Origin: Pseudomonas sp. GOM6
GTDB taxonomy: Bacteria > Pseudomonadota > Gammaproteobacteria > Pseudomonadales > Pseudomonadaceae
Assembly: GCF_029537485.1 (NCBI RefSeq)
Contig: NZ_JARPUS010000001.1
Location: forward strand, 488,996 to 552,995
Length of the DNA: 64,000 bases
Direction: 5' to 3'
A program made the translations under genes and the position numbers. This document shows positions 18,157-26,152 of this stretch, piece after piece. Each line of letters begins with the position of its first letter. Within the stretch, counting starts at the first letter, position 1. Below the pieces are notes generated by a model that saw nothing but the letters and a program-made list of their open reading frames with translations, was not told where the DNA came from and did no database searches.

Positions 18157-19014
18157 TCAGTGGCTGCGTGCGGGCATCGGTTGTGGATGCATGACGGCGC
18201 GCTGCCGCTCCTCCTGAAGGAAAGTCATGATGATCGGCGCCACGGCTTCGGCGCGGGTCACGAGGAACAGGTGACCATCGTCAATCACATGCAGTTCCGC
18301 ATTGGGAATACGCCAGGCCAGCAGGCGCATGTTGACCAGTGGGATGATCGGATCGTCGTCGCCGGCCAGCACCAGGGTGGGCTGACGGATGCGATGCAGC
18401 CAGTGGATGCTGGTCCAGCCGAGGCCGGCGAACAGCTGCCAGTAGTAGCCCATCTTGCCGCCTGAGCGCACCTTGCTGGCATGTGACAGCGCCAGCTTGG
18501 GGTCGCGGCGGAAGGCGCCGCCGTAGATATCCGGAGCGATGTGTACGCCATAGGACGGCTGGATGTAGCGTCGCGGGCTGGCCATGCGCCAGAGCACCTT
18601 GGGCTTGCCCGGCACCATTACGGCGCCGGCCGAGGTGGCGGCCAGCACCAGTTTCTTGCAGCGCTCGGGATAGTCGTGGGCGAACTGCTGGGCCAGTGCA
18701 CCACCCCAGGACACGCCGATGGCATTGACCTGGCCGTAGTCGAGGTAGTCGAGCATGCGCGCGGCCAGCTTGGCCAGGCCGGGGAAACGATACGGCGTGC
18801 TTGGCGTTGAGGAGCCGCCGACCCCGGGCACGTCGAAGGCGATCACTTCCAGATCCGGGTCGAGTGCCGAGACGAAAGGCATCACCAACTCCAGGTTGGC
18901 ACCGATGCCATTGAAGATCAGCAGCGGTGGCAGGCTGCTATTGCCCGGGCGAACTGCGGTACGGATGATCTGGCCATCCAGTTCGATGCTACGGAATGCA
19001 AATGGTTGCGACAT
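18157..19014 (-). CDS. phaZ: Intracellular mcl-PHA depolymerase
   Basis: Degrades stored mcl-PHA on the granule surface. The 285-residue alpha/beta hydrolase has the nucleophile elbow GVSWGG at 100-105 (Ser102), a late Asp in GDDDPIIP and the catalytic His in DDGHLF. N-terminal FRSIELDGQIIRTAV and FNGIGANLEL are typical of PhaZ. It lies between the two synthase genes as in other pseudomonads, allowing synthesis and breakdown to be regulated together. Confidence 0.96.
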   Translation of the reverse strand: MSQPFAFRSIELDGQIIRTAVRPGNSSLPPLLIFNGIGANLELVMPFVSALDPDLEVIAFDVPGVGGSSTPSTPYRFPGLAKLAARMLDYLDYGQVNAIGVSWGGALAQQFAHDYPERCKKLVLAATSAGAVMVPGKPKVLWRMASPRRYIQPSYGVHIAPDIYGGAFRRDPKLALSHASKVRSGGKMGYYWQLFAGLGWTSIHWLHRIRQPTLVLAGDDDPIIPLVNMRLLAWRIPNAELHVIDDGHLFLVTRAEAVAPIIMTFLQEERQRAVMHPQPMPARSH

Positions 19015-19189
19015 GCGCTAGGCCCTATACATGGATCCGTGGAGAGCGGCCGTCCGCGGCCGCGCGCCAATCTCCCGCCGTGGCGGGCACGCGCCGGACG
19101 CCTGGGCGCCGGAGCGTGTGCGGCACATCCGGGTGCCGCGGGGCAGTACTGCGCAAGGTGCAGCGTTGCTGTTGTTGTCCGAGCGCCTG
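19015..19189. other. GC-rich spacer between phaC1 and phaZ
   Basis: About 175 bases of very GC-rich sequence with several short self-complementary stretches, for example CCCGCC-GT-GGCGGG near 19073-19087 and GCGCC motifs nearby. No gene is visible. There is no T-run, so no standard terminator; it may fold and attenuate readthrough. Confidence 0.5.
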
Positions 19190-20869
19190 TCAGCGCTCGT
19201 GCACATAGGTGCCCGGAGCGGCTTCGCCTTCCGGATGTTTCTTGTTGCCCAGGCTGGCGGGCGCTTTCTTCAGTTTGCCGGAGCGCTCGGTCAGCCATTG
19301 CTGCCAATGCAGCCACCAGGAGTCGGCATGTTTGGTGGCGTTCTCCTGCCACTCACGGGCATTGGCGGCCGGCTCGCTATTGGTATTGAAGCGCGCCTTG
19401 GGGTTGCCCGGCGGGTTGAGGATGCTCTGGATGTGGCCGCTGTTGGACAGCACGAACTCGACCTTGCCGCCGAACAGCAGGGATGACTTGTAACAGGCCT
19501 CCCAGGGCGTGATGTGGTCGGTGGTGCCGGCCACGCAGTAGATGTCGCTGGTGACCTGCTTGAGGTCGATGGGCGTGCCGCAGACTTCCAGGGCATTGGG
19601 CCGGGTCAGCGGGTTGGTCTTGAACAATTCGATCAGGTCGCCGTGCAGGGCGGCCGGCAGGCGCGTGGTGTCGTTGTTCCAGTAGAGGATGTCGAATACC
19701 GGCGGCTCGTTGCCCAGCAGGTAGTTGTTGACCCAGTAGTTCCAGATCAGGTCGTTGGGTCGCATCCAGGCGAACACCTTGGCCATGTCTTTACCCTCCA
19801 GAACGCCGGTCTGGTACGAGCGGCGTTTGGCGGCTTCCAGTGTCTTCTCGTCGGCGAACAGGGCGACCTGGGTGTCCAGCTTGGTGTCCAGCACGCTGAC
19901 CAGCAGGGTCAGGGCGTTGACCTTCTTCTCGCCAATGGCGGCGTAGTGGCCGAGCAGCGAGGCGGTGGTGATACCGCCGGAGCAGGCGCCGAGCATGTTG
20001 ACGTCCTTGCTGCCGGTAATGTCGCTGACCACGTCGATGGCTTCCTTGAGTGCCTCGATGTAGGTCGACAGGCCCCACTCGCGCTGGGCCTTGGTCGGGT
20101 TGCGCCAGCTCACCACGAAGGTCTGTACATGGCTGCGCAGCAGGAAGCGCGCCACGCTTTTCTCCGGCGACAGGTCGAAGACGTAGAACTTGTTGATCTG
20201 CGGTGGCACCACCAGCAGCGGGCGCTCGTGGACCTGCTCGGTGGTCGGCTTGTACTGGATCAGCTCCAGCAGGTCGTTGCGGAACACCACGGCGCCTTCG
20301 CTGGTGGCCAGGTTCTTGCCGACCTCGAAGGCGTCCATGTTGACCTGGCTGGGCATGCCGCCGTTGTTGATGATGTCCTTGGCCAGGTGGGAGAGGCCGT
20401 CGAGCAGGCTCTTGCCGCCGGTCTCGAAGAAACGTTTCACCGCCGCCGGATTGGCCATGCTGTTGGTCGGCGCCATGGCCTCGGTCATCAGGTTGATGAC
20501 GAAGTGGCCGCGGCTGGTGTCCTGGTCGGTGAGGTTGCTGTCCTCGATCCAGTCGTGCAGTTCCTTGCGCCAGGCCAGATAGGTCTGCAGGTAGCGGCGA
20601 TACAGCGGGTTTTGCGACCAGGCCGGGTCGGCGAAGCGTCGATCACCTTCTTCCGGGGTCAGCTCTGATTGGCCGAGCATCACGCGCTTGAGTTCGAGGG
20701 CAAAGTGGGTTGCGTGCTTGGCGCTGTGCAAAGGCTGCTTGATGGCTTGGGCCAGCACCATGCGGGCAGAGGTAAGTAGATCCTTGCCGCGCAAGCCGAT
20801 CACCGGGTTCAACCCCAAGGTGTTTTCCGAGGCTTGGCGATGCAGGTCTTCATTGTTCTTCTGGGTCAT
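19190..20869 (-). CDS. phaC1: Class II poly(3-hydroxyalkanoate) synthase 1
   Basis: Main mcl-PHA synthase, 559 residues. The lipase-like box GACSGG carries nucleophile Cys296; Asp lies in AGTTDHITPWEACY and His in NSGHIQSILNPPGNPKA. N-terminal NTLGLNPVIGLRGKDL is typical of PhaC1. ATG 20869 has GGAG 8 bases upstream. First gene of the leftward pha arm, downstream of a good sigma-54 promoter match at 21004-21019. Confidence 0.97.
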   Translation of the reverse strand: MTQKNNEDLHRQASENTLGLNPVIGLRGKDLLTSARMVLAQAIKQPLHSAKHATHFALELKRVMLGQSELTPEEGDRRFADPAWSQNPLYRRYLQTYLAWRKELHDWIEDSNLTDQDTSRGHFVINLMTEAMAPTNSMANPAAVKRFFETGGKSLLDGLSHLAKDIINNGGMPSQVNMDAFEVGKNLATSEGAVVFRNDLLELIQYKPTTEQVHERPLLVVPPQINKFYVFDLSPEKSVARFLLRSHVQTFVVSWRNPTKAQREWGLSTYIEALKEAIDVVSDITGSKDVNMLGACSGGITTASLLGHYAAIGEKKVNALTLLVSVLDTKLDTQVALFADEKTLEAAKRRSYQTGVLEGKDMAKVFAWMRPNDLIWNYWVNNYLLGNEPPVFDILYWNNDTTRLPAALHGDLIELFKTNPLTRPNALEVCGTPIDLKQVTSDIYCVAGTTDHITPWEACYKSSLLFGGKVEFVLSNSGHIQSILNPPGNPKARFNTNSEPAANAREWQENATKHADSWWLHWQQWLTERSGKLKKAPASLGNKKHPEGEAAPGTYVHER

Positions 20870-21172
20870 CTACAACACTCCATTGTCCAGAGACGAATAC
20901 CAACTGCAGCTGTGCAACGCGGACACAGGGCGAAGGGCTGGTACTGCTCGGGTTGCCGGGTGCGGAATACTTCCGCGCTTTCTTCGCATCTAGCGCTGCT
21001 AAATGCATGGAACCTGCCAGTTCCTTGGTTACCCGAGTTTCCATTTTTGCGCAAGCTCGCCGATGCAGGCTGCAAGCGGGCGCGAGTATGCCGGGCGCGA
21101 TTAGAAAATGCGCTCTAGGTATGAAGGGAATATTGCGCGAGGCTCTGGCTTAGGTGTTTGGCCAGGGGAGGG
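20870..21172. other. phaC1 upstream regulatory region, no gene
   Basis: About 300 bases between the DUF971 gene and phaC1, with lower GC than the flanks and no plausible gene in either strand. It contains the sigma-54 type promoter listed separately. PhaD binding to this region is expected from other species, but I see no convincing PhaD half-site pair. Confidence 0.7.
21004..21019 (-). promoter_or_regulatory. Sigma-54 (-24/-12) promoter of phaC1
   Basis: On the minus strand TGGCAGG-TTCC-ATGCA, against the consensus TGGCACG-N4-TTGCA. The essential GG (21017-21018) and GC (21005-21006) are exactly 12 bases apart. The start site would fall near 20993, giving a leader of about 125 bases. A sigma-54 type promoter upstream of phaC1 has been proposed in P. 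aeruginosa. Confidence 0.7.
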
Positions 21173-21544
21173 TTAAAGCATCAGGCGAACTACGGATTCG
21201 TCCGGGTCGCGGGATTTGCCGGCGGCGGCCAGTTCGGCCAGATAGTCGGCCCACAGCGCGTCCTGGCGGGTGGCGAGCTGGTAGAGGTAATCCCAGGTGT
21301 ACAGGCCGCTGTCGTGGCCATCGTCGAAGCACAATTTCAGTGCATAGTTGCCAGCGGGCTCGATCCGTTCCAGGCCGACCTTGAGTTTGCCGGTCTGCAG
21401 GATAGGTTTGCCGTGGCCCTGCACCTCGGCCGAGGGCGAATGCACGCGCAGGAACTCGGCACTCAGCGAATAGCTCTGTTCGCCGTAGCGCAGCTCCAGG
21501 GTCTTTGACAGCTTGTGCAGTTTGATCGCGCTGGGCGTGGGCAT
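21173..21544 (-). CDS. DUF971 (gamma-butyrobetaine hydroxylase-like N-terminal) protein
   Basis: A 123-residue protein with the DUF971 pattern: IKLHKLSKTLELRYGEQSYSLSAEFLRVHSPSAEV at the start, GNYALKLCFDDGHDSGLYTWDYLYQL in the middle and a charged tail. In the Fe-S assembly field similar stand-alone domains are linked to MRP/ApbC proteins; function here is unknown. It follows hslU in the same direction, separated by a perfect hairpin. Confidence 0.85.
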   Translation of the reverse strand: MPTPSAIKLHKLSKTLELRYGEQSYSLSAEFLRVHSPSAEVQGHGKPILQTGKLKVGLERIEPAGNYALKLCFDDGHDSGLYTWDYLYQLATRQDALWADYLAELAAAGKSRDPDESVVRLML

Positions 21545-21567
21545 ATTCGGTTCCGCTTGCGGTGAAA

Positions 21568-21589
21568 CAGCCCGGATCGCTCCGGGCTG
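21568..21589. terminator. Hairpin between hslU and the DUF971 gene
   Basis: A perfect 9-base stem (CAGCCCGGA and TCCGGGCTG) with a 4-base loop. On the minus strand it is followed by TTTCACC, a short T-run, so it is a weak terminator or attenuator after hslU. Its arms resemble part of the window's palindromic repeat but are shorter. Confidence 0.6.
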
Positions 21590-21600
21590 GTAGTGCCTGA

Positions 21601-22941
21601 TTACAGGATATAGCGCGACAGGTCTTCGTCCTTGGCCAGCTCGCCGAGGTGGCCGTTGACGTAGGCGGCGTCGATGCGAATCGCTTCGCCGTTCTGCTGG
21701 CCCGCCAGGTCGCCGGCACTGAAGGAGACTTCCTCCAGCAGGCGTTCGAGCAGGGTGTGCAGGCGTCGGGCGCCGATGTTCTCGGTCTTCTCGTTGACCT
21801 GCCAGGCAATCTCGGCGATGCGCTGGATGCCGTCCGGCGCGAACTCGATGTTCAGCCCCTCGGTCTTGAGCAACTCGCGGTATTGCTCGGTCAGCGCCGC
21901 GTGCGGCTCGGTGAGGATGCGCTCGAAGTCCTGCGGCGACAGGGCCTTGAGTTCGACGCGGATCGGCAGACGGCCCTGCAGCTCGGGCACCAGATCGCTG
22001 GGCTTGGACAAGTGGAAGGCGCCGGAGGCGATGAACAGGATGTGGTCGGTCTTGACCATGCCCAGCTTGGTGTTGACCGTGCAGCCTTCGATCAGCGGCA
22101 GCAGGTCGCGCTGCACGCCTTCGCGGGAGACATCGGCGCCGCCGACATTGCCGCGCTTGGCGACCTTGTCGATCTCATCGATGAACACGATGCCGTGCTG
22201 CTCGACTGCTTCCAGGGCGCGGGACTTGAGCTCTTCCTCGTTGACCAGGCGCGCGGCCTCTTCGTCGCGAATCAGCTTGAGCGCGTCCTTGACCTTGAGC
22301 TTGCGGGTCTTCTTCTTGCCCTTGTTGAGGCCGGAGAACAGGCTCTGCAGCTGGTTGGTCATCTCTTCCATGCCCGGTGGCGACATGATTTCCACGCCGA
22401 CCGGCGTGTCGGAAACTTCGATATCGATTTCCTTGTCGTCCAGCTGGCCTTCGCGCAGGCGCTTATGGAACAGCTGGCGGGTGTTGGAGTCCTGGCTCGG
22501 TGCCGGGTCTTCGTTGAAGCCGGCGCGCGCCGGCGGCAGCAGGGCGTCGAGGATGCGCTCCTCGGCGGCGTCCTCGGCGCGGTGGCGCATCTTCTGTACT
22601 TCCTGCTCGCGCAGCAGTTTCAGTGCAGCATCGGCCAGGTCGCGGATGATCGACTCGACATCACGGCCGACATAGCCGACCTCGGTGAATTTGGTCGCTT
22701 CAACTTTCAGGAACGGGGCGTTGGCCAGCTTGGCCAGGCGACGGGCAATCTCGGTCTTGCCGACGCCGGTGGGGCCGATCATCAGGATGTTCTTTGGCGT
22801 CACTTCCTGGCGCAGCTCGGCCGGCAACTGCATGCGCCGCCAGCGGTTGCGCAGGGCGATGGCCACGGCGCGCTTGGCGTCGTCCTGGCCGATGATGTGG
22901 CGGTTGAGCTCGGAAACGATCTCGCGGGGTGTCATGGACAT
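21601..22941 (-). CDS. hslU: ATP-dependent protease ATPase subunit HslU
   Basis: AAA+ unfoldase of the HslUV protease, 446 residues. [25 protein letters not shown] opens the protein; Walker A GPTGVGKT is at 56-63 and Walker B IVFIDEID near residue 252. The family's inserted I-domain (roughly 110-240) is present, and it ends in the conserved DLSRYIL tail that docks into HslV. Start at ATG 22941 has GGAG 9 bases upstream; the frame is open 5 codons further. Twenty-seven bases after hslV. Confidence 0.97.
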   Translation of the reverse strand: MSMTPREIVSELNRHIIGQDDAKRAVAIALRNRWRRMQLPAELRQEVTPKNILMIGPTGVGKTEIARRLAKLANAPFLKVEATKFTEVGYVGRDVESIIRDLADAALKLLREQEVQKMRHRAEDAAEERILDALLPPARAGFNEDPAPSQDSNTRQLFHKRLREGQLDDKEIDIEVSDTPVGVEIMSPPGMEEMTNQLQSLFSGLNKGKKKTRKLKVKDALKLIRDEEAARLVNEEELKSRALEAVEQHGIVFIDEIDKVAKRGNVGGADVSREGVQRDLLPLIEGCTVNTKLGMVKTDHILFIASGAFHLSKPSDLVPELQGRLPIRVELKALSPQDFERILTEPHAALTEQYRELLKTEGLNIEFAPDGIQRIAEIAWQVNEKTENIGARRLHTLLERLLEEVSFSAGDLAGQQNGEAIRIDAAYVNGHLGELAKDEDLSRYIL

Positions 22942-22968
22942 GCAGCGATACTCCAACGGAAGCTGCGC

Positions 22969-23499
22969 TTATTCAGCGCAGTCTTCTTCCTCGATAGTCA
23001 GGTTCTGGTTAGTGAAGACACAGATGGAGCCGGCAATGTTCAACGCGGTTTCGGTGATTTCACGGGCAGACAGTTCGGTTTTCTGCAGCAGGGCCAGGGC
23101 GGCGGCCTGGGCGAAACCTCCGCCGGAGCCCATGGCGATCAGGCCGTGTTCGGGTTCGACCACATCGCCGTTGCCGGTGATGATCAGCGAGGCGTCCTTG
23201 TTGGCCACCGCCAGCATGGCTTCCAGGCGGCTCAGGCTGCGGTCGGTGCGCCAGTCCTTGGCCAGCTCGACGGCGGCGCGGATCAGGTGGCCCTGGTGTT
23301 TTTCCAGTTGGCCTTCGAAACGCTCGAACAGGGTAAAGGCGTCGGCGGTGGCGCCGGCGAAGCCGGCCAGCACCTGGCCGTGGTACAGGCGCCGGACTTT
23401 CTTGGCGTTGCCTTTCATCACGGTGTTGCCGAGGGAAACCTGGCCGTCGCCGCCCATGACGACTTTGCCGTTGCGGCGGACTGAAACGATGGTGGTCAA
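22969..23499 (-). CDS. hslV: ATP-dependent protease peptidase subunit HslV
   Basis: Proteasome-beta-like peptidase, 176 residues. After removal of the initiator residue the N-terminal Thr of [21 protein letters not shown] is the nucleophile. [11 protein letters not shown] near 124-134 is conserved. The start codon is TTG (23497-23499), preceded by GGAG with 8-base spacing; no ATG is available at the right place. A heat-shock promoter lies 46 bases upstream. Operon hslV-hslU. Confidence 0.97.
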   Translation of the reverse strand: MTTIVSVRRNGKVVMGGDGQVSLGNTVMKGNAKKVRRLYHGQVLAGFAGATADAFTLFERFEGQLEKHQGHLIRAAVELAKDWRTDRSLSRLEAMLAVANKDASLIITGNGDVVEPEHGLIAMGSGGGFAQAAALALLQKTELSAREITETALNIAGSICVFTNQNLTIEEEDCAE

Positions 23500-23544
23500 A
23501 GGTGAATCTCCACGCAGCGGGGCGAAGTGCCCGAATGGAGAATC

Positions 23545-23573
23545 AGATGGGGGAGCCTGCCCGGCTTTTCAAC
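23545..23573 (-). promoter_or_regulatory. Heat-shock (sigma-32) promoter of hslVU
   Basis: On the minus strand GTTGAAA (23567-23573), 14 bases, CCCCATCT (23545-23552), an almost exact match to CTTGAAA-N11-16-CCCCATNT. The predicted start lies about 38 bases before the hslV TTG. The hslVU operon is a classic sigma-32 target in E. coli. Confidence 0.85.
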
Positions 23574-23579
23574 CGGGCA
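23558..23579. terminator. Hairpin holding the hslV -35 box in its loop
   Basis: TGCCCGG and CCGGGCA form a perfect 7-base stem around an 8-base loop, located 15 bases beyond the stop of the SPOR gene. It may end the argS-SPOR transcript; the loop contains the hslVU -35 element. Confidence 0.5.
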
Positions 23580-23594
23580 AGGGCAGATCGCGGA

Positions 23595-24266
23595 TCAACG
23601 GACCTGGCGTTGCTGTAACAGCAGGTTGCTGAAGCCGCTGCCGGCGAGCTGTTTCTGCGCACCGCCAAGCTGCTCGCGGCTGGCGAAGGGGCCGACCAGC
23701 ACGCGGTGCCAGGTTTCCTCACGCACCTTGCCGGACTCCACTTGCACGTTCTGGCCGAGCAGGAGGATCTGCGCGCGTACCTTGTCGGCGTCCTCGCGCT
23801 TGCGAAAAGAACCGGCCTGGAGGAAGTACTGGGTGGTCAGCGGCGCCTGGGCTACCACGGGCGGAGGCGGCGGCGTTTCGCCATTGAGCGCGGCCTGGGC
23901 GCGGGCAGCGTCGATCTTCGCCGCCTCCTCGGGCGTTACCGGCTTCTGCGCAGGCGGTTTGGGCGTATCGGGTATCGCCTCCGGCGGCACGATGACCTCG
24001 GACTCCGGCAGCAGGGTGTAGAAGTCGTACTTGGGCTTGTTCGCCTCGGGCTGGGCCTGCGGCTTTTGTTGTACGGTCTTCTTGGCCTGTTCAGGCTTGG
24101 CGCGCTTCACCTCGTCGCGGCCCGGTTCCAGGCTGAACAGGAACATGAAGAAACCACCGATGACCAGGCCGCACGCCAGCCACACCCAGCCGGGCACGGG
24201 TTTCTTCGCGGGGGCCTGGTAACGGCTGGCGCCGCGCTTGGGAGCCGGCTTCTTCTTCGCCGCCAC
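23595..24266 (-). CDS. SPOR-domain membrane protein (FtsN-like)
   Basis: A 223-residue bitopic protein: short basic cytoplasmic segment, one membrane helix (VPGWVWLACGLVIGGFFMFLF, near 24-44), a Pro/Glu/Lys-rich periplasmic linker, and a C-terminal SPOR domain (QYFLQAGSFRKREDADKVRAQILL onward) that binds denuded septal peptidoglycan. The layout equals FtsN, and the position after argS matches ftsN-like genes of pseudomonads; short FtsN essential-motif identity cannot be confirmed by eye. GTG start directly abuts the argS TAA, with GGAG inside argS. Confidence 0.85.
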   Translation of the reverse strand: MAAKKKPAPKRGASRYQAPAKKPVPGWVWLACGLVIGGFFMFLFSLEPGRDEVKRAKPEQAKKTVQQKPQAQPEANKPKYDFYTLLPESEVIVPPEAIPDTPKPPAQKPVTPEEAAKIDAARAQAALNGETPPPPPVVAQAPLTTQYFLQAGSFRKREDADKVRAQILLLGQNVQVESGKVREETWHRVLVGPFASREQLGGAQKQLAGSGFSNLLLQQRQVR

Positions 24267-26006
24267 TTACATGCGCTCCAGGGTCGGTAGGCCGAGCAGT
24301 TCCAGGCCCTGTTTGAGGGTGCGGCCAGTAAGGGCAGCCAGGCGCAGGCGGCTCTGCTGGGTGGCTTCGTCCTCGGCGGCGAGGATCGGGCAGTTCTCGT
24401 AGAAGCTGGAGAACAGCCCGGCCAGGTCGTACAGGTAGGCGCACAGCTGGTGTGGTTCGCCCTTGCTGGCGACGTTGCCCAGGGTGTCGGCGAATTGTGC
24501 CAGCTTGCCGGCCAGGGCCTGTTCCTGCGGCGCTTCGATGCGGATCTGTCCGCCGATCTGGCTGACGTCCTTGCCCAGCTTGCGGAACACGCTGGCGACA
24601 CGGGTGTAGGCGTACAGCAGGTAAGGTGCGGTGTTGCCCTCGAAACTCAGCATCAGCTCGAAGTTGAAGCGGTAGTCGCTGGTGCGGTGTTTGGACAGGT
24701 CGGCGTATTTCACCGAGGCGATACCGACCACGCGGGCGATCTGGCGCAGCTCGTCTTCACCCAGCTCCGGATTCTTCTCCTTGACCAGGGCGTAGGCACG
24801 CTGCTCGGCCTCGTCGAGCAGTTCGACCAGCTTTACGGTTCCGCCGTCGCGGGTCTTGAACGGCTTGCCGTCCGGGCCGTTCATGGTGCCGAAGCCCATG
24901 TGCTCGAGCTCCATGCTCGCCGGCACGAAGCCAGCCAGGCGGGCGCAGGCGAAGACCATCTGGAAGTGCAGGGCCTGGCGCTGGTCGACGAAGTACAGGG
25001 CGCGGTCGGCCTTGAGTACATTGGCGCGGTAGCGGGTGGCGGCCAGGTCAGTGGTGGCGTATAGATAGCCGCCACCGGCCTTCTGCACGATCAGCGGCAG
25101 CGGGTTGCCCTCGGCGTTCTTGAACTCGTCCATGAACACGCACTGGGCGCCGTTGTCCTCGGTCAGCAGGCCCTTGGCCGCGAGGTCGGCGATGACGTTG
25201 GCCAGGTCGTCGTTGTAGGCGCTCTCGCCTTTGACGTCGGTCATCGACAGCTTGACCCCGAGACGGTCATAGAGGGCCTGGCAGTGGCTCAGGGAAATAT
25301 CGTTGAAGCGGTGCCACAGACGCATGCACTCGGCATCGCCGGCCTGCAACTCGACCACCAGCTGGCGGGCGCGCTCGGCGAATTCGGCGCTGTCGTCGAA
25401 GCGTTTCTTGGCGGCGCGGTAGAAACCTTCGAGGTCGGCCAGTTCGCTCTCGGCGGCGGCCGGATTTTCCTGCATGTAGGCCAGCAGCATGCCGAACTGA
25501 GTGCCCCAGTCGCCCACGTGGTTCTGGCGGATCACCTCGTCGCCGAGGAATTCCAGCACGCGGGCCACGCCGTCACCGATGATGGTCGAGCGCAGGTGAC
25601 CGACGTGCATCTCCTTGGCCAGGTTGGGCGCGGAGAGGTCGACCACCACGCGCTGCGCCGCGCCGTTCTTGCTGACGCCGAGCTTGGCGTCGGCCAGGGC
25701 CGCTTCCAGGCGCTGGGCCAGGGCGTCACTGTTCTGGAAGAAGTTGAGAAAGCCCGGGCCGGCGATTTCCACCTTGCTGATGCCAGCATCGCTCGGCAGC
25801 GCGGCGACCAGTTTCTCGGCCAGGTCGCGCGGTTTCATGGCGGCCGGCTTTGCCAGCATCATGGCGATGTTGCTGGCAAAGTCGCCGTTGCTCTTGTCCT
25901 TGGTGTTCTCCACCTGAATGGTCGGCGTCAGGCCCTCGGGCAGCACACCGTCGGCGGTGAGGCGGGTCAGGGCTTGCTGGATCAGGTGGCGAATAGTGTC
26001 TTTCAT
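24267..26006 (-). CDS. argS: Arginyl-tRNA synthetase
   Basis: Class I synthetase, 579 residues. The HIGH-like motif HVGH occurs in [20 protein letters not shown] near 123-142; as usual in bacterial ArgS the KMSK motif is not canonical and is replaced by the [10 protein letters not shown] region. N-terminal Add-1 domain (1-110) and C-terminal DALR anticodon-binding domain ending in GLPTLERM are complete. Followed immediately by the SPOR gene. Confidence 0.97.
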   Translation of the reverse strand: MKDTIRHLIQQALTRLTADGVLPEGLTPTIQVENTKDKSNGDFASNIAMMLAKPAAMKPRDLAEKLVAALPSDAGISKVEIAGPGFLNFFQNSDALAQRLEAALADAKLGVSKNGAAQRVVVDLSAPNLAKEMHVGHLRSTIIGDGVARVLEFLGDEVIRQNHVGDWGTQFGMLLAYMQENPAAAESELADLEGFYRAAKKRFDDSAEFAERARQLVVELQAGDAECMRLWHRFNDISLSHCQALYDRLGVKLSMTDVKGESAYNDDLANVIADLAAKGLLTEDNGAQCVFMDEFKNAEGNPLPLIVQKAGGGYLYATTDLAATRYRANVLKADRALYFVDQRQALHFQMVFACARLAGFVPASMELEHMGFGTMNGPDGKPFKTRDGGTVKLVELLDEAEQRAYALVKEKNPELGEDELRQIARVVGIASVKYADLSKHRTSDYRFNFELMLSFEGNTAPYLLYAYTRVASVFRKLGKDVSQIGGQIRIEAPQEQALAGKLAQFADTLGNVASKGEPHQLCAYLYDLAGLFSSFYENCPILAAEDEATQQSRLRLAALTGRTLKQGLELLGLPTLERM

Positions 26007-26044
26007 GGTCTGCTCGGTCGGCCGCGGCTGGTCGAAAACTGCGC

Positions 26045-26050
26045 ATTATA
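26045..26050 (-). promoter_or_regulatory. Candidate -10 box of argS
   Basis: A perfect TATAAT on the minus strand, 39 bases before the argS ATG. No good TTGACA match lies 17 bases upstream, so the assignment rests on the -10 alone. Confidence 0.45.
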
Positions 26051-26098
26051 GAGGTAGCCATCGACGGCTAGCCACCGGCATGCGGAGCCGTTTCCTTC

Positions 26099-26149
26099 GT
26101 AGCCCGGATGCAATCCGGGGTAGGTCATCCCGGAATGCATCCGGGCTAC
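26099..26149. repeat. REP-like palindromic repeat, copy 2
   Basis: Same arms as the copy at 7517 (GTAGCCCGGATGCA and its complement) around a different spacer, 51 bases overall. It ends 3 bases beyond the priA stop codon, between priA and the argS promoter region, and could act as a transcript-end stabiliser. Confidence 0.9.
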
Positions 26150-26152
26150 GCC

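Noticed and set aside
20898..20918. Second possible sigma-54 motif (TGTGTCCGCGTTGCAC on the minus strand) before phaC1
   Set aside because: The -24 GG is replaced by TG and the rest matches poorly; the site at 21004-21019 is far better.
20870..21172. Short open frames upstream of phaC1
   Set aside because: No ribosome-binding site, no plausible protein composition, and overlapping promoter elements.
21649..23484. 611-codon open frame antisense to hslU and hslV
   Set aside because: Spans two well-supported genes on the other strand; composition typical of antisense shadow.
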